NCBI RefSeq assembly: GCF_004123145.1
Contig: NZ_SDKC01000001.1
Span: 2,823,501-2,887,500, forward strand
Length of the DNA stretch: 64,000 nucleotides
Direction: 5' to 3'
Origin: Blautia faecicola
GTDB lineage: Bacteria; Bacillota; Clostridia; Lachnospirales; Lachnospiraceae
Made by a program: the position numbers and the translations under genes. Shown in pieces: positions 8,744 through 15,985 of the stretch. The notes under the pieces were generated by a model. That model had not been told where the DNA came from and searched no databases. It saw only the letters and a program-made list of their open reading frames with translations. The stretch's first letter is position 1. Each line of letters starts with the position of its first letter.

Positions 8744-9391
8744 ATGTCAGAAAAAACGAGAAAACAAGATCGCCGTACCCGCTATACCAGGCAAACCATA
8801 AAAGATACGTTCTTAGAGTTGTTAAATCAGAAAAGTTTTACGAAAATTACAGTTACAGAGGTCTGCAAAAATGCTGAAATCAACCGTGGCACTTTTTATC
8901 TTCATTACTACGATATCTATGATGTATTATCAGATATTTTTAATGATATGACTCAGGATATGTTAACAACGGTAGATCATTTATTTTGTCTAAATCAAAA
9001 AAGCTGTTCCTATCCGTTCTGTCAGAAAATACAGATGGAATCACAATACAGAGCACTGTTTCTGGATGATGCAATTGCCCCTATTCTTCTGGAAAAAATA
9101 GCAGAAAATACAAAAGAAGGCTATGTGACCTGGCTTATGTCACACAGCCTCCTGACCTTTGAACAGGCAGAATCGGTTTTTTATTTTCAAATGAATGGCT
9201 GCCTTTCCATCAACAGACTGATGCTCCGCAATCACTGTAATGACTGGAAACAGATTCAGACAGTAATCGACAAATTTATCAAAGCCGGGCTGGAAAGTTT
9301 TCTGATTCATGATCAGAGAGAAGAAAAGACTTCCGATAATTTTTGCAGCAAAATTTCTCCAACTGTTACCGCATCTTCTACACTCAGATAA
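8744..9391 (+). CDS. TetR/AcrR family transcriptional regulator
   Basis: 215 residues. The N-terminal about 55 residues are a TetR helix-turn-helix, with FTKITVTEVCKNAEINRGTF followed by YLHYYDIYDVL, the family hallmark. The remainder is a helical ligand-binding domain in the style of TetR_C_33 regulators of low-GC Firmicutes; ligand unknown. ATG at 8744 is supported by AGGAG at 8733-8737. It is divergent from the CooC-AAA-VWA operon, so a likely regulator of it, though the shared dyad upstream also occurs at the two Rrf2 genes. The last 79 bp overlap tail-to-tail with the DUF3786 gene, and a MITE occupies its leader. Confidence 0.88.
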   Translation: MSEKTRKQDRRTRYTRQTIKDTFLELLNQKSFTKITVTEVCKNAEINRGTFYLHYYDIYDVLSDIFNDMTQDMLTTVDHLFCLNQKSCSYPFCQKIQMESQYRALFLDDAIAPILLEKIAENTKEGYVTWLMSHSLLTFEQAESVFYFQMNGCLSINRLMLRNHCNDWKQIQTVIDKFIKAGLESFLIHDQREEKTSDNFCSKISPTVTASSTLR

Positions 9392-9939
9392 TGATCGGCA
9401 TGATCCTGAAGAAATATTTTGCCAGATGCAGGAAATTCTTCATCTGCAAACCATATCTTTAAAGTTACCGGATATCTTGGCAGAACTGGAAAAACAGCAC
9501 ACAGATCCGCCTTTGTCTCTGTGAATTCTGCACCTAGGTTTTTACATGCTTTCTGAATTTTCTCAGGATCTTTATCCTGCAAAAGCTTTTCCAGTTTCTG
9601 CTCTGCAGTCCGGTCAAACCTGGTTCCTCGAATCAATCCATCTTTCAGATTACCAAAAGTAATGAGCTTCTGTGAACCTTCTGTTCCATCGGCCATATCC
9701 AGATAATGCAGCAATGTCAGATAATGCCATTCGTCCATGTTTGAGTTAATACGAAACTCAGGGAGTTGAATTTCAATCGTTTCATTAAAACTCAGTACTT
9801 CAAGCACATTTCGGCTGCTATGAAAAGCAGCCCCACTTTTTGCAGCAAGATCCTCTCCGGAACGATTTTGCAGCCGTTTTACTGCTGCCTGCAACATTTC
9901 CTGAAATGCACGATTTTCTGTTTGATTTTTGTATTCCAT
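9313..9939 (-). CDS. DUF3786 domain protein
   Basis: 208 residues, cytosolic. The second half carries the DUF3786 pattern: LLHYLDMADGT, a Gly-rich FGNLKDG segment, LPRYPVTLKIWFADEEFP and YLSVEDAVTVGEIL. The family is of unknown function; in anaerobes it occurs with iron-sulfur or corrinoid enzymes. AAAGGAG precedes the ATG. It follows the YgbA-like gene by 40 bp in the same leftward transcript from promoter B, and its 3' end overlaps the tail of tetR by 79 bp, so the two mRNAs are complementary there. No cysteine-rich cluster-binding domain is present, unlike longer DUF3786 proteins. Confidence 0.8.
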   Translation of the reverse strand: MEYKNQTENRAFQEMLQAAVKRLQNRSGEDLAAKSGAAFHSSRNVLEVLSFNETIEIQLPEFRINSNMDEWHYLTLLHYLDMADGTEGSQKLITFGNLKDGLIRGTRFDRTAEQKLEKLLQDKDPEKIQKACKNLGAEFTETKADLCAVFPVLPRYPVTLKIWFADEEFPASGKIFLQDHADHYLSVEDAVTVGEILLQKLSEVFSSL

Positions 9940-9979
9940 AACTTCTCCTTTGCGAACATTTTATCGCATCATATAATAA

Positions 9980-10312
9980 TCAATGTTTATGCAAGAATTT
10001 GGGTGGTTTCATAAATCTGGCTTTGTCCGGATTCTCTTTCATCCATTCCCGGGCAAAATCCATTACCTCAGTCATAGTTTCATAATCTTTTCCACAAAAA
10101 CAGCAACTTGGGCATGTTGGACATGGCCATCCCTTATTTTTGAATCTGCATGCGTCTAAATGTCGGTATGCTCTTAATAAATTTGCTTCATATTCTTCTT
10201 TAGACTGTGAAGCTTCCCTGTTTTCACGATAATAAAGGTGATACATTTTTTTAGTCATATGTTTTTTGATTCTGGTATATAAATTTCCTTTTAATTTGTC
10301 CACAATCAGCAT
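9980..10312 (-). CDS. YgbA-like nitrous-oxide-stimulated-promoter family protein
   Basis: About 110 residues. The pattern HLDACRF, C-x2-C-x3-CC-x2-C and EVMDFAREWM matches the YgbA family (Pfam YgbA_NO), small cysteine-rich proteins induced by nitric oxide and, in enterobacteria, controlled by the Rrf2-family repressor NsrR. The six cysteines between about residues 54 and 73 suggest a metal or cluster site. ATG at 10312 is chosen because GGAGG lies 10 nt upstream; the frame could open at a TTG three codons earlier. First gene leftward of promoter B, divergent from an Rrf2 regulator, which parallels the NsrR-ygbA link. Assignment rests on motif memory, not a search. Confidence 0.72.
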   Translation of the reverse strand: MLIVDKLKGNLYTRIKKHMTKKMYHLYYRENREASQSKEEYEANLLRAYRHLDACRFKNKGWPCPTCPSCCFCGKDYETMTEVMDFAREWMKENPDKARFMKPPKFLHKH

Positions 10313-10345
10313 ATTATACAATCCTCCGTAAGTTTTATTACTATG

Positions 10346-10394
10346 TTGACTTTTCCTTTAAATTTCATTATAGTTGTAATTATATTATTTACAA
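10346..10394. promoter_or_regulatory. Divergent promoter with dyad operator, copy B (YgbA-DUF3786 / Rrf2)
   Basis: TTGACT (10346-10351), 17 bp, TATAGT (10369-10374) points to rrf2. On the other strand TTGTAA, 16 bp, TATAAT points to the YgbA-like gene. A perfect dyad TTGTAA-N9-TTACAA spans 10374-10394. A CTCAACA/TGTTGAG repeat follows near 10423-10449 as in copy A, and the two regions align over about 105 bp. Confidence 0.75.
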
Positions 10395-10540
10395 TCATCA
10401 AAATAAAAAATATGTACAGTTTCTCAACACATTAAAAAGAGCTGTTGAGAACTTGGGATGTTTTTGACAAACCAGAAATATTTTCGCCTCAAAAACGTGA
10501 AACCAAAATCATTATATCATACTACAAGGAGTTTCTTATC

Positions 10541-10990
10541 ATGAAATACTCAACGAAATTAAGCGATACTGTTCATGTGATGGTTCTGATTGCCATCAAC
10601 AAGGAAAAATCTCTCTCCAGTGCCTCAATTGCAGAAAGTGTCCATACAAATCCCGGATTTGTACGCCAGCTTATGTTAAAACTAAAAAAAGCCGGACTTA
10701 TGACCAGTGTAGCCGGACATGCCCGTCCTTCTCTTTCAAAACCAGCAGATCAGATTACATTGCTGGATATTTATAAAGCAGTTGAAGGTGATAAACCATT
10801 GCTTCATTTAGATACTCATACCAACCCTGATTGCGGCGTTGGCATGAATATTCAGTTGTCTTTGCAGGGATTCTATAATGAAATCCAAAAAAATGCTGAA
10901 GAAAAAATGAATACGATTACTTTACAGGATATCATAAATACCTATTATCAGCGAACATCCATGCAAAACGATTTGCAAAACATTATATGA
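10541..10990 (+). CDS. Rrf2 family transcriptional regulator
   Basis: 149 residues starting at the ATG at 10541 (AAGGAG 9 nt upstream); an earlier in-frame ATG lacks a ribosome site. The winged-helix N-terminus (KYSTKLSDTVHVMVLI, then SSASIAESVHTNPGFVRQLM) is that of Rrf2/YwnA proteins. Only one conserved cysteine, in NPDCGVG, is present, so it probably does not hold an Fe-S cluster like IscR or NsrR and may sense by cysteine oxidation or another ligand. It shares about two thirds of its residues with the regulator at 13918-14355. Divergent from the YgbA-DUF3786 genes; likely autoregulatory through the dyad at 10374-10394. Confidence 0.9.
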   Translation: MKYSTKLSDTVHVMVLIAINKEKSLSSASIAESVHTNPGFVRQLMLKLKKAGLMTSVAGHARPSLSKPADQITLLDIYKAVEGDKPLLHLDTHTNPDCGVGMNIQLSLQGFYNEIQKNAEEKMNTITLQDIINTYYQRTSMQNDLQNII

Positions 10991-11181
10991 CTGGAGAAAT
11001 AGGCAGGAAACATTTTGTGATAATTTTGGAAAACTCATCCCAAAAGTTCTCTTGTATCACTTCTGCAATAGTTTCAATCACATCACATAGTTCAAGATCA
11101 TTAAGATCTGACTGACACTCTTATTGCTTTTGCAAAATCATCCTGATATCAGAAACTGTATCGTAATCAATAATTTTAATG

Positions 11182-11218
11182 CAAAACTGCACCCACAATA
11201 TCCCTGAGTGCAGTTTTG
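11182..11218. terminator. Bidirectional hairpin between convergent genes
   Basis: Perfect 11-bp stem CAAAACTGCAC (11182-11192) with GTGCAGTTTTG (11208-11218). It sits between the Rrf2 gene and the convergent sirtuin gene. The preceding 10991-11160 has no intact gene; on the minus strand about 36 codons there read like a protein tail but have no start. Confidence 0.65.
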
Positions 11219-11273
11219 TATCAATCAATATTCTAATGTTTCTCCATCAAGTGGAATATCAAGAACAAGTATC

Positions 11274-12251
11274 CTATACAAATGCACTTTCCTCTTTTGC
11301 TTTCAGCAAATCTTTTAACACTGTTCCTATATCTCCCAAAATAGCAATCCCCTTATCTTCAATGAATTCCGGCAAAAACTGATATTCTGAATTTACGGAA
11401 ATATAATATGCATCTTTCAAGCTGTTTGTCAGTTCCCAAAACGGTTCCTGTATAAACATCGGTGTCATGCGCCCTACTCCAAGTTCTATCAAAAGGATTT
11501 TTCTATCTTTGTTCTTTTGAATGTATTTTGAGATTTTCTCATATTCTTCTTCGTATTTTTTCCCTTGCAGAAAATTCCCATATCCTCTTACCCACGGAAA
11601 CATTTCCGCACCACAATGAGGGCAGCGAGGAATCAGTTCATCCGGCACCATTGTCCCCGCTCCCATAGCCGCAATCATATCTGCCACAGGTTGTACGGCA
11701 TCCCATGTTTCATCCTGACAACACTGGGAACACTGGAAGAAACGATGATCTCCCTGAATCTCACTGACCTTTTCTTCCGGATAAATCTTTACAAACTGTG
11801 TATCCTGATTAGTCGTTAAGATATGAAAATCCTTTCCCTGCAAGATTCTATCCAAATCCAGATATGGCTCTCTGATAGGGGCATTTTGTGTAGTATTTAA
11901 AAAGGTTGCCACATATCCCCAGTGTTCATTTCTTGTAGAAAACCGATGCATCATGCCGCTAAAAGCACCCTTGAATCCATACTTATCTGCAAATTTTCCA
12001 AAATGCTCACGAAAAGAAGGGGTATCACTATAATAAAAGTCACCACCTCCAGCCGCTGATAAACCGGATGCTCCGCCTACTATGATACACTCTGCCTCCT
12101 GCACTCTGCGAACAAATTCCTGAATCTGTTCCCCATAAGGAAGTGGTTTTTGTTTGCTCAACACTACAGCAGTACCGCCGGATGCATAGGTACTATAGTG
12201 TCTGGAATAGTTCATTTGTGTTTTCATTACCAAATTTTCATAACAGCTCAT
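11274..12251 (-). CDS. Sirtuin-like NAD-dependent protein, SirTM-type active site
   Basis: 325 residues from ATG at 12251 (GGAG 9 nt upstream); the ATG three codons earlier is too close to it. The Rossmann NAD loop reads GGASGLSAAGG, the substrate/NAD motif TTNQD, and zinc cysteines occur as CSQC and CPHC. Where class I-III sirtuins have the catalytic His (HG), this protein has Gln (EIQGDH). Asn-Asp-Gln instead of Asn-Asp-His is the hallmark of class M sirtuins, which ADP-ribosylate a lipoylated GcvH-like carrier. No macrodomain, GcvH-L or LplA2 gene is nearby. Last gene of a leftward operon with a second sirtuin and a C_GCAxxG_C_C protein. Confidence 0.82.
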   Translation of the reverse strand: MSCYENLVMKTQMNYSRHYSTYASGGTAVVLSKQKPLPYGEQIQEFVRRVQEAECIIVGGASGLSAAGGGDFYYSDTPSFREHFGKFADKYGFKGAFSGMMHRFSTRNEHWGYVATFLNTTQNAPIREPYLDLDRILQGKDFHILTTNQDTQFVKIYPEEKVSEIQGDHRFFQCSQCCQDETWDAVQPVADMIAAMGAGTMVPDELIPRCPHCGAEMFPWVRGYGNFLQGKKYEEEYEKISKYIQKNKDRKILLIELGVGRMTPMFIQEPFWELTNSLKDAYYISVNSEYQFLPEFIEDKGIAILGDIGTVLKDLLKAKEESAFV

Positions 12252-12304
12252 TTTTTTCATTCTCCTATCTCACAACTGTAATATCTTTAACCACCTTACT
12301 TAGT

Positions 12305-12700
12305 CTATCCTTCCCTTTCTGATTCCATCGGCAACACCTCGTTAAAAGCCCGTATTGCATTGCGAATGCAATCATCACATTCACAGAGTACAACACCTGT
12401 ATCCTTTCCCTTTAGGTCTTTACATATAGTTGCTCCTGAATATTCCTGAAATTTGTTTAATATCTCCCGTGCCGTTATCGCACTTTTCCTCCCTGGCTTT
12501 ACAATTCCCGCCATCATGGTTGCTCCAATCAATGCACCACAAGTTGCTTCCATACCTCCCATACCTACCGCAAATCCGGATGCAGCATTCGTCAGTATTT
12601 CCTTATCAGAATCTGATGAATCGATCATTGCCTTGATAACCGACTGACAGCAATTAAATCCATTATGTTTGTAATATACTGCTTTTTCTTCTCTTGTCAT
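12305..12700 (-). CDS. C_GCAxxG_C_C family redox-active protein
   Basis: 131 residues. Cysteines fall at NCCQS, EATCGALIGA, GATICKDL and CECDDC, matching the family named for its C_GCAxxG_C_C pattern (here the first Gly of GCAxxG is Thr). The family is thought to be a membrane- or cytosol-associated redox protein; biochemical role unknown. No signal peptide. It starts 5 bp after the stop of the upstream sirtuin-like gene and ends 53 bp before the next, so the three form an operon. The pairing of a cysteine-rich redox protein with sirtuin-type ADP-ribosyl or deacylase proteins fits a redox-stress role, by inference. Confidence 0.85.
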   Translation of the reverse strand: MTREEKAVYYKHNGFNCCQSVIKAMIDSSDSDKEILTNAASGFAVGMGGMEATCGALIGATMMAGIVKPGRKSAITAREILNKFQEYSGATICKDLKGKDTGVVLCECDDCIRNAIRAFNEVLPMESEREG

Positions 12701-12705
12701 TTTCC

Positions 12706-13548
12706 TTAGATTTCCTTTCTGATTTCCTTTAACGCTACCGTAAGATTACCATCCACACCGATGGATTTTTCTTTGATTTCCTCTGGAATGTAAATTTCGC
12801 CCTTGTTAAATGTGATATATCTTGCCTGCGGTTCTACTGCTGCAAGCTGCATCAAAGGAGCTTTAATCATCTGATTTCTCCAACCAATGCCAAATTCCAG
12901 AATTACCAGCTTCTTTCCATGTAAATTCTGAATAAATTCTTGATAGCGGGCAGCCTTTTCCTTCCAATTTTTCGTTGCTGTAAACGAGGATATCTCACCC
13001 CAATTTACTTCCATATCTCCACCGCATTTTGGACATTTCGGCAGTAACTCTTTGGGTACTCTTCCGTTTACTTCCTCTTCTGTCATGGCGAGAACTGCTT
13101 TTTGATCAGGATAGACCTCGTCATGACATCTGTTCTTGCACCGCATCTGGGTTAATTTCCCTTCCATTTCAAAAACACGGTCTGCCTCAAAACCTGCCGG
13201 CACAAAATGATCCTCCGCATTGGAAGTTACTACGAAATATTCTTTATCTTTTACTAGTGCATAGATGTTTTTCATAATCTCACTCGGCTCATCCTGCATA
13301 GCTTTTGCCTTAACAAGTCTGCTTACAAATGCCCACTTTTCTTCTACCTTCATTGGCACTGAAAATCCGTGTAAAACACAACGCAGTCCGTATTTTTCTC
13401 TGAAATCTCCCATATTTTCCTGAAACCATGCGTCATCTGCAAAAATATTATATCCCTCTGCGATAGACAAACCATTACTGGCTCCAATCAAAATACCATC
13501 TGCTTCTTTGATGATTTGACTTATCTCTTGATATACATTCATCTTCAT
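12706..13548 (-). CDS. Divergent sirtuin-like protein with substituted catalytic residues
   Basis: 280 residues; ATG at 13548 overlaps the stop of the upstream fragment by one base. Clearly homologous to its operon neighbour at 11274-12251: GASNGLSIAEG for the NAD loop, zinc cysteines RCKNRC and CPKC, and a C-terminal FGIGWRNQMIKAPL segment. The NAD motif is TSNAED instead of TQN-D, and the catalytic His position is Glu (EMEGK). It may therefore be inactive as a deacylase, act as ADP-ribosyl hydrolase or transferase, or serve as a partner subunit of the other sirtuin. Function cannot be fixed from sequence. Confidence 0.78.
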   Translation of the reverse strand: MKMNVYQEISQIIKEADGILIGASNGLSIAEGYNIFADDAWFQENMGDFREKYGLRCVLHGFSVPMKVEEKWAFVSRLVKAKAMQDEPSEIMKNIYALVKDKEYFVVTSNAEDHFVPAGFEADRVFEMEGKLTQMRCKNRCHDEVYPDQKAVLAMTEEEVNGRVPKELLPKCPKCGGDMEVNWGEISSFTATKNWKEKAARYQEFIQNLHGKKLVILEFGIGWRNQMIKAPLMQLAAVEPQARYITFNKGEIYIPEEIKEKSIGVDGNLTVALKEIRKEI

Positions 13549-13763
13549 CACATTTCCTTTCCTGCTATATTTTCTTTTAAATCCCGTAGAGTTTCTGCCA
13601 AATCTCCTGCTATATAAATGCCTTTGTCTTTTATATGCTCTGGAGCTGAGGATTTCATCTGATTCAGACAGGCATAAAACACCTTTTCATTTTTGTATGC
13701 CATTTTCCAAAAAGGAAGTTTAATAATACTGGGTGTCATCTCACCAACCCCCTCCTTTTGCAT
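13548..13763 (-). pseudogene. C-terminal fragment of a third sirtuin-like gene
   Basis: 71 codons that align only with the last about 65 residues of the sirtuin at 11274-12251 (GVGEMTPSIIKLPFWK, HIKDKGIYIAGDLAETLRDL). NAD loop, catalytic site and zinc cysteines are all missing, so an internal deletion appears to have removed most of the gene. It retains a GGAG 12 nt before its ATG and is translationally coupled to the next gene, so it may still be translated and set expression of the operon. First gene leftward of promoter C. Confidence 0.75.
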
Positions 13764-13813
13764 ACACCACTTTATCTCCTTTTTATATCAGATTCCACAC
13801 TTTTTTATTTCGC

Positions 13814-13853
13814 TTGACTTTTATTTTTTTACTTGTTAAAATTAAATTTACAT
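13814..13853. promoter_or_regulatory. Divergent promoter with dyad operator, copy C (sirtuin operon / Rrf2)
   Basis: TTGACT (13814-13819), 17 bp, TAAAAT (13837-13842) drives the second Rrf2 gene. A dyad TTGTTA-N9-TTACAT spans 13833-13853, same half-sites and spacing as copies A and B but shifted about 5 bp upstream relative to the -10. Leftward genes start 90 bp away. Confidence 0.6.
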
Positions 13854-13917
13854 CAAACATTAAAATCATATTATCATGTAATTTTAAAAATTGCAAGAAG
13901 AAAATTCGAGGTGACAA

Positions 13918-14355
13918 ATGAAATATTCCACAAAGCTTAGTGACACCATTCATATTCTTATATTTATTGCTCTTGGAGATGACGAACAACTCTCAAGCAC
14001 AAAAATTGCAGAAAGCATCAAGACAAACCCGGCTTATGTCAGACAGCTTATGGCAACCCTGAAAAATGCAGGCATTGTTGTCAACACACAAGGTCATGCG
14101 AATGCCGCTCTTGCAAAATCGGCAGATAAAATCACTATGTATGACATCTACCGAGCCGTAGAGGGCGATAAGCCGCTACTTCACCTGGACACAGATACCA
14201 ATCCGGATTGTGGAATCGGTATCAACATTCAATTCGCTATTGGGGACTTCTATCATGAAATTCAAAATATGGTAGATGAAAAAATGAAATCCATTACATT
14301 GCAGGATATTATTGATCGGTATTATTTTAAAATCAGAAAAGTTAAAAACCTTTAA
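13918..14355 (+). CDS. Rrf2 family transcriptional regulator
   Basis: 145 residues, paralogue of the Rrf2 protein at 10541-10990, identical over KYSTKLSDT, VEGDKPLLHLDT, TNPDCG and ITLQDII. The N-terminal winged helix-turn-helix (SSTKIAESIKTNPAYVRQLM) binds DNA. A single conserved Cys in NPDCGIG again argues against a three-Cys Fe-S site. GAGGTG precedes the ATG at 13918. Divergent from the sirtuin operon, which it probably controls via dyad C. The stop codon touches a truncated IS200; the last residues (KVKNL) differ from the paralogue and may have been altered at that junction. Confidence 0.9.
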   Translation: MKYSTKLSDTIHILIFIALGDDEQLSSTKIAESIKTNPAYVRQLMATLKNAGIVVNTQGHANAALAKSADKITMYDIYRAVEGDKPLLHLDTDTNPDCGIGINIQFAIGDFYHEIQNMVDEKMKSITLQDIIDRYYFKIRKVKNL

Positions 14356-14699
14356 CTAATCAAGAATAGCAAGCACTGCCTGCACCAGAAATGTCTATTT
14401 CCGTATTTGTACTTCAAATTTGCATGGCGTTCGAATATCATTAATGTACTCTTACCTTTTAGATATCCGACAAAATACGATACGCTTATGCTTTGTGGAA
14501 TTTCAACCAACATATGCACGTGATCTGGGCATATTTCTGCTTCTACAATTTTTACACCTTTTCTTTTGCATAGCATACTTAATATATTTGCAATATCTTG
14601 CTTAATCTTTCCATATGCTACTTTTCTTCTGTATTTTGGTGCAAAAACGATATGATACTTACAATTCCATTTCGTATGTGATAAACTATTACTATCCAT
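14352..14699 (-). pseudogene. Truncated IS200/IS605-type transposase TnpA
   Basis: 115 codons from ATG at 14699 (AAGGAGG 7 nt upstream). TKWNCKYHIVFAPKYRRK and the HUH motif PDHVHML identify the Y1 transposase of the IS200 family. The reading frame breaks after GNRHFWC into unrelated codons and a stop, losing the final helix with the catalytic tyrosine (full proteins run to about 150 residues). It should therefore be inactive. The break lies at the end of the second rrf2 gene. Confidence 0.88.
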
Positions 14700-14706
14700 A
14701 TGGATA

Positions 14707-14760
14707 CCTCCTTTGTTAAATAATGCGGTTGGCGAACCTAACATTATTTAACAAAGGAGG
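14707..14760. repeat. IS200 left-end hairpin covering the transposase ribosome site
   Basis: A perfect 19-bp inverted repeat (14707-14725 with 14742-14760, 16-nt loop). One arm holds the AAGGAGG of tnpA, so a folded mRNA would hide the ribosome site and read-through transcripts would be blocked, as known for IS200. Confidence 0.85.
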
Positions 14761-14883
14761 TTTTATACTGTAAGATGAAGCAACTTCAACCATCCGCACA
14801 GCAGGTGGTTTATTTGTTTTCCAAAGTTCCGTTTTTCGGATTAACGAAAAACTCCACAATGTAAAACAGGGCCTTGCCCTAAC

Positions 14884-14935
14884 AAATATTGGGAGTGAAT
14901 CCGCTGATTGTTCAGCGTGTTCACTCCCAATATTT
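14884..14935. repeat. 16-bp perfect inverted repeat with nested hairpin
   Basis: AAATATTGGGAGTGAA (14884-14899) pairs with its complement at 14920-14935; CGCTGA/TCAGCG pair inside the loop. No long T-run follows, so it may be a transposon end or a transcript-stabilising hairpin rather than a terminator. Confidence 0.6.
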
Positions 14936-15010
14936 ATTCAGTGATAATTTTAAAAATTACGGTGGCAAATAGACTGAACTTCATTCGTAAAAGCCTGTAA
15001 AATCGCTTAT

Positions 15011-15113
15011 TTACGTGATAATAAGCAGACTGTTTCCACATGTGTCGGCATCGGCTTGGGAACATCTTTCCCCAACCACGTTACCATCTGATGAACACAT
15101 TTTTTCAGTTACA
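15011..15113 (-). pseudogene. C-terminal remnant resembling a TrmA/RlmD-like or mobile-element methyltransferase
   Basis: About 33 codons end in MPTHVETVCLLSRK and a stop. HVETV-LLS is the closing motif of RlmD-type methyltransferases and of related proteins on Firmicutes mobile elements; the RlmD at 27151 has HVETVVLLSK. No start or upstream domain remains. Confidence 0.4.
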
Positions 15114-15283
15114 TTTTCATTCAATCACTTTGCCTTATTCTGCTCCATTTATGACATCTTTTTCCCTTTCTGATTTGCTCTGTAGTCTGCTTTCGCATTC
15201 TCTACCTTTAATGTCTGATTGCATTTGAGTACAAATGTCAGTTTATAACTTATATTCCAACTTTAACTATGGTGTTGTGAAGT

Positions 15284-15985
15284 TCAATCAACTTTCAGCA
15301 TCCGATACCCAACACCAATGTGTGTTTGGATATATTGTGGAGAGTTCGGTTCTTTCTCGATTTTTTTACGAAGTGTTGCCATAAACACACGAAGGGAGGC
15401 AATATCATTATCCCAACTACTTCCCCAAATGCTTTGCGTAAGGAAAGTATGGGTCAGAACTTTTCCTATATTTCTTGTCAACAGGCAAAGCAACTTATAT
15501 TCAATAGGTGTTAAATGCAACTCTTCTTCATTCAAATAAGCACAACCTGCAGCATAATCTACACGAAGTTTTCCGTTTACAAAAACAACCGCTTCGGCAG
15601 GGGATACTTTTTGCATCATCAATAATCTTCTTTGCGTGACTCGTAGTCTGGCAAGCAGTTCTTCAACAGAAAATGGCTTTGTTAAATAATCATCTGCACC
15701 AGCATCCAACGCATCAATTTTATCGGTATCTTCACTGCGAGCACTGATTACGATAATTGGCATGTTTGACCAAGTACGGATTTTTTTAATAATCTCAACG
15801 CCATCCATATCAGGAAGTCCTAAATCAAGTAAAACAATGTCAGGATTGTGTGAAGATGCTTCTAAAATTGCCGATTGACCATCGGGCGCCGTCAGATATC
15901 GGTATTCGTGCGCTTTTAAGGTTGTTGTAATTAAATTTCTGACAGATGTGTCATCTTCTACAACTAATATTAGTAACTTACTCAT
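15284..15985 (-). CDS. kdpE: KdpE-type response regulator
   Basis: 233 residues from ATG at 15985 (GGGGAGGTC upstream); the longer frame starts inside kdpD. Receiver domain about 1-120 with Asp11-Asp12, phospho-acceptor Asp54 in LLDLGLPD and Lys in TKPFS; OmpR-type winged helix about 135-233 (HLTPIEYKLLCLL, IGVGYRM). Overlaps the end of kdpD by 8 bp. Partner of KdpD in sensing potassium limitation or turgor. With no kdpFABC here but ktrB-ktrA upstream in the same direction, it probably regulates the Ktr system. No gene follows it downstream for about 580 bp. Confidence 0.92.
   Translation of the reverse strand: MSKLLILVVEDDTSVRNLITTTLKAHEYRYLTAPDGQSAILEASSHNPDIVLLDLGLPDMDGVEIIKKIRTWSNMPIIVISARSEDTDKIDALDAGADDYLTKPFSVEELLARLRVTQRRLLMMQKVSPAEAVVFVNGKLRVDYAAGCAYLNEEELHLTPIEYKLLCLLTRNIGKVLTHTFLTQSIWGSSWDNDIASLRVFMATLRKKIEKEPNSPQYIQTHIGVGYRMLKVD

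Larger units (their letters stand above)
14761..15283. other. Intergenic region with inverted repeat and gene remnants
   Basis: 523 bp after the IS200 end. Contains a 16-bp perfect inverted repeat (14884-14899 with 14920-14935) enclosing a 6-bp stem, and the methyltransferase-like fragment at 15011-15113. Nothing else recognisable; the whole looks like a graveyard of mobile DNA. Confidence 0.5.

Noticed and set aside
8482-8877. 131-codon plus frame over the MITE and the tetR start
   Set aside because: Runs through a transposable repeat and is out of frame with the TetR protein.
9980-14355. Prophage or full ICE hypothesis for the 4.6-14.7 kb accessory region
   Set aside because: No structural, conjugation or integrase genes there; only MITEs and one broken IS200.
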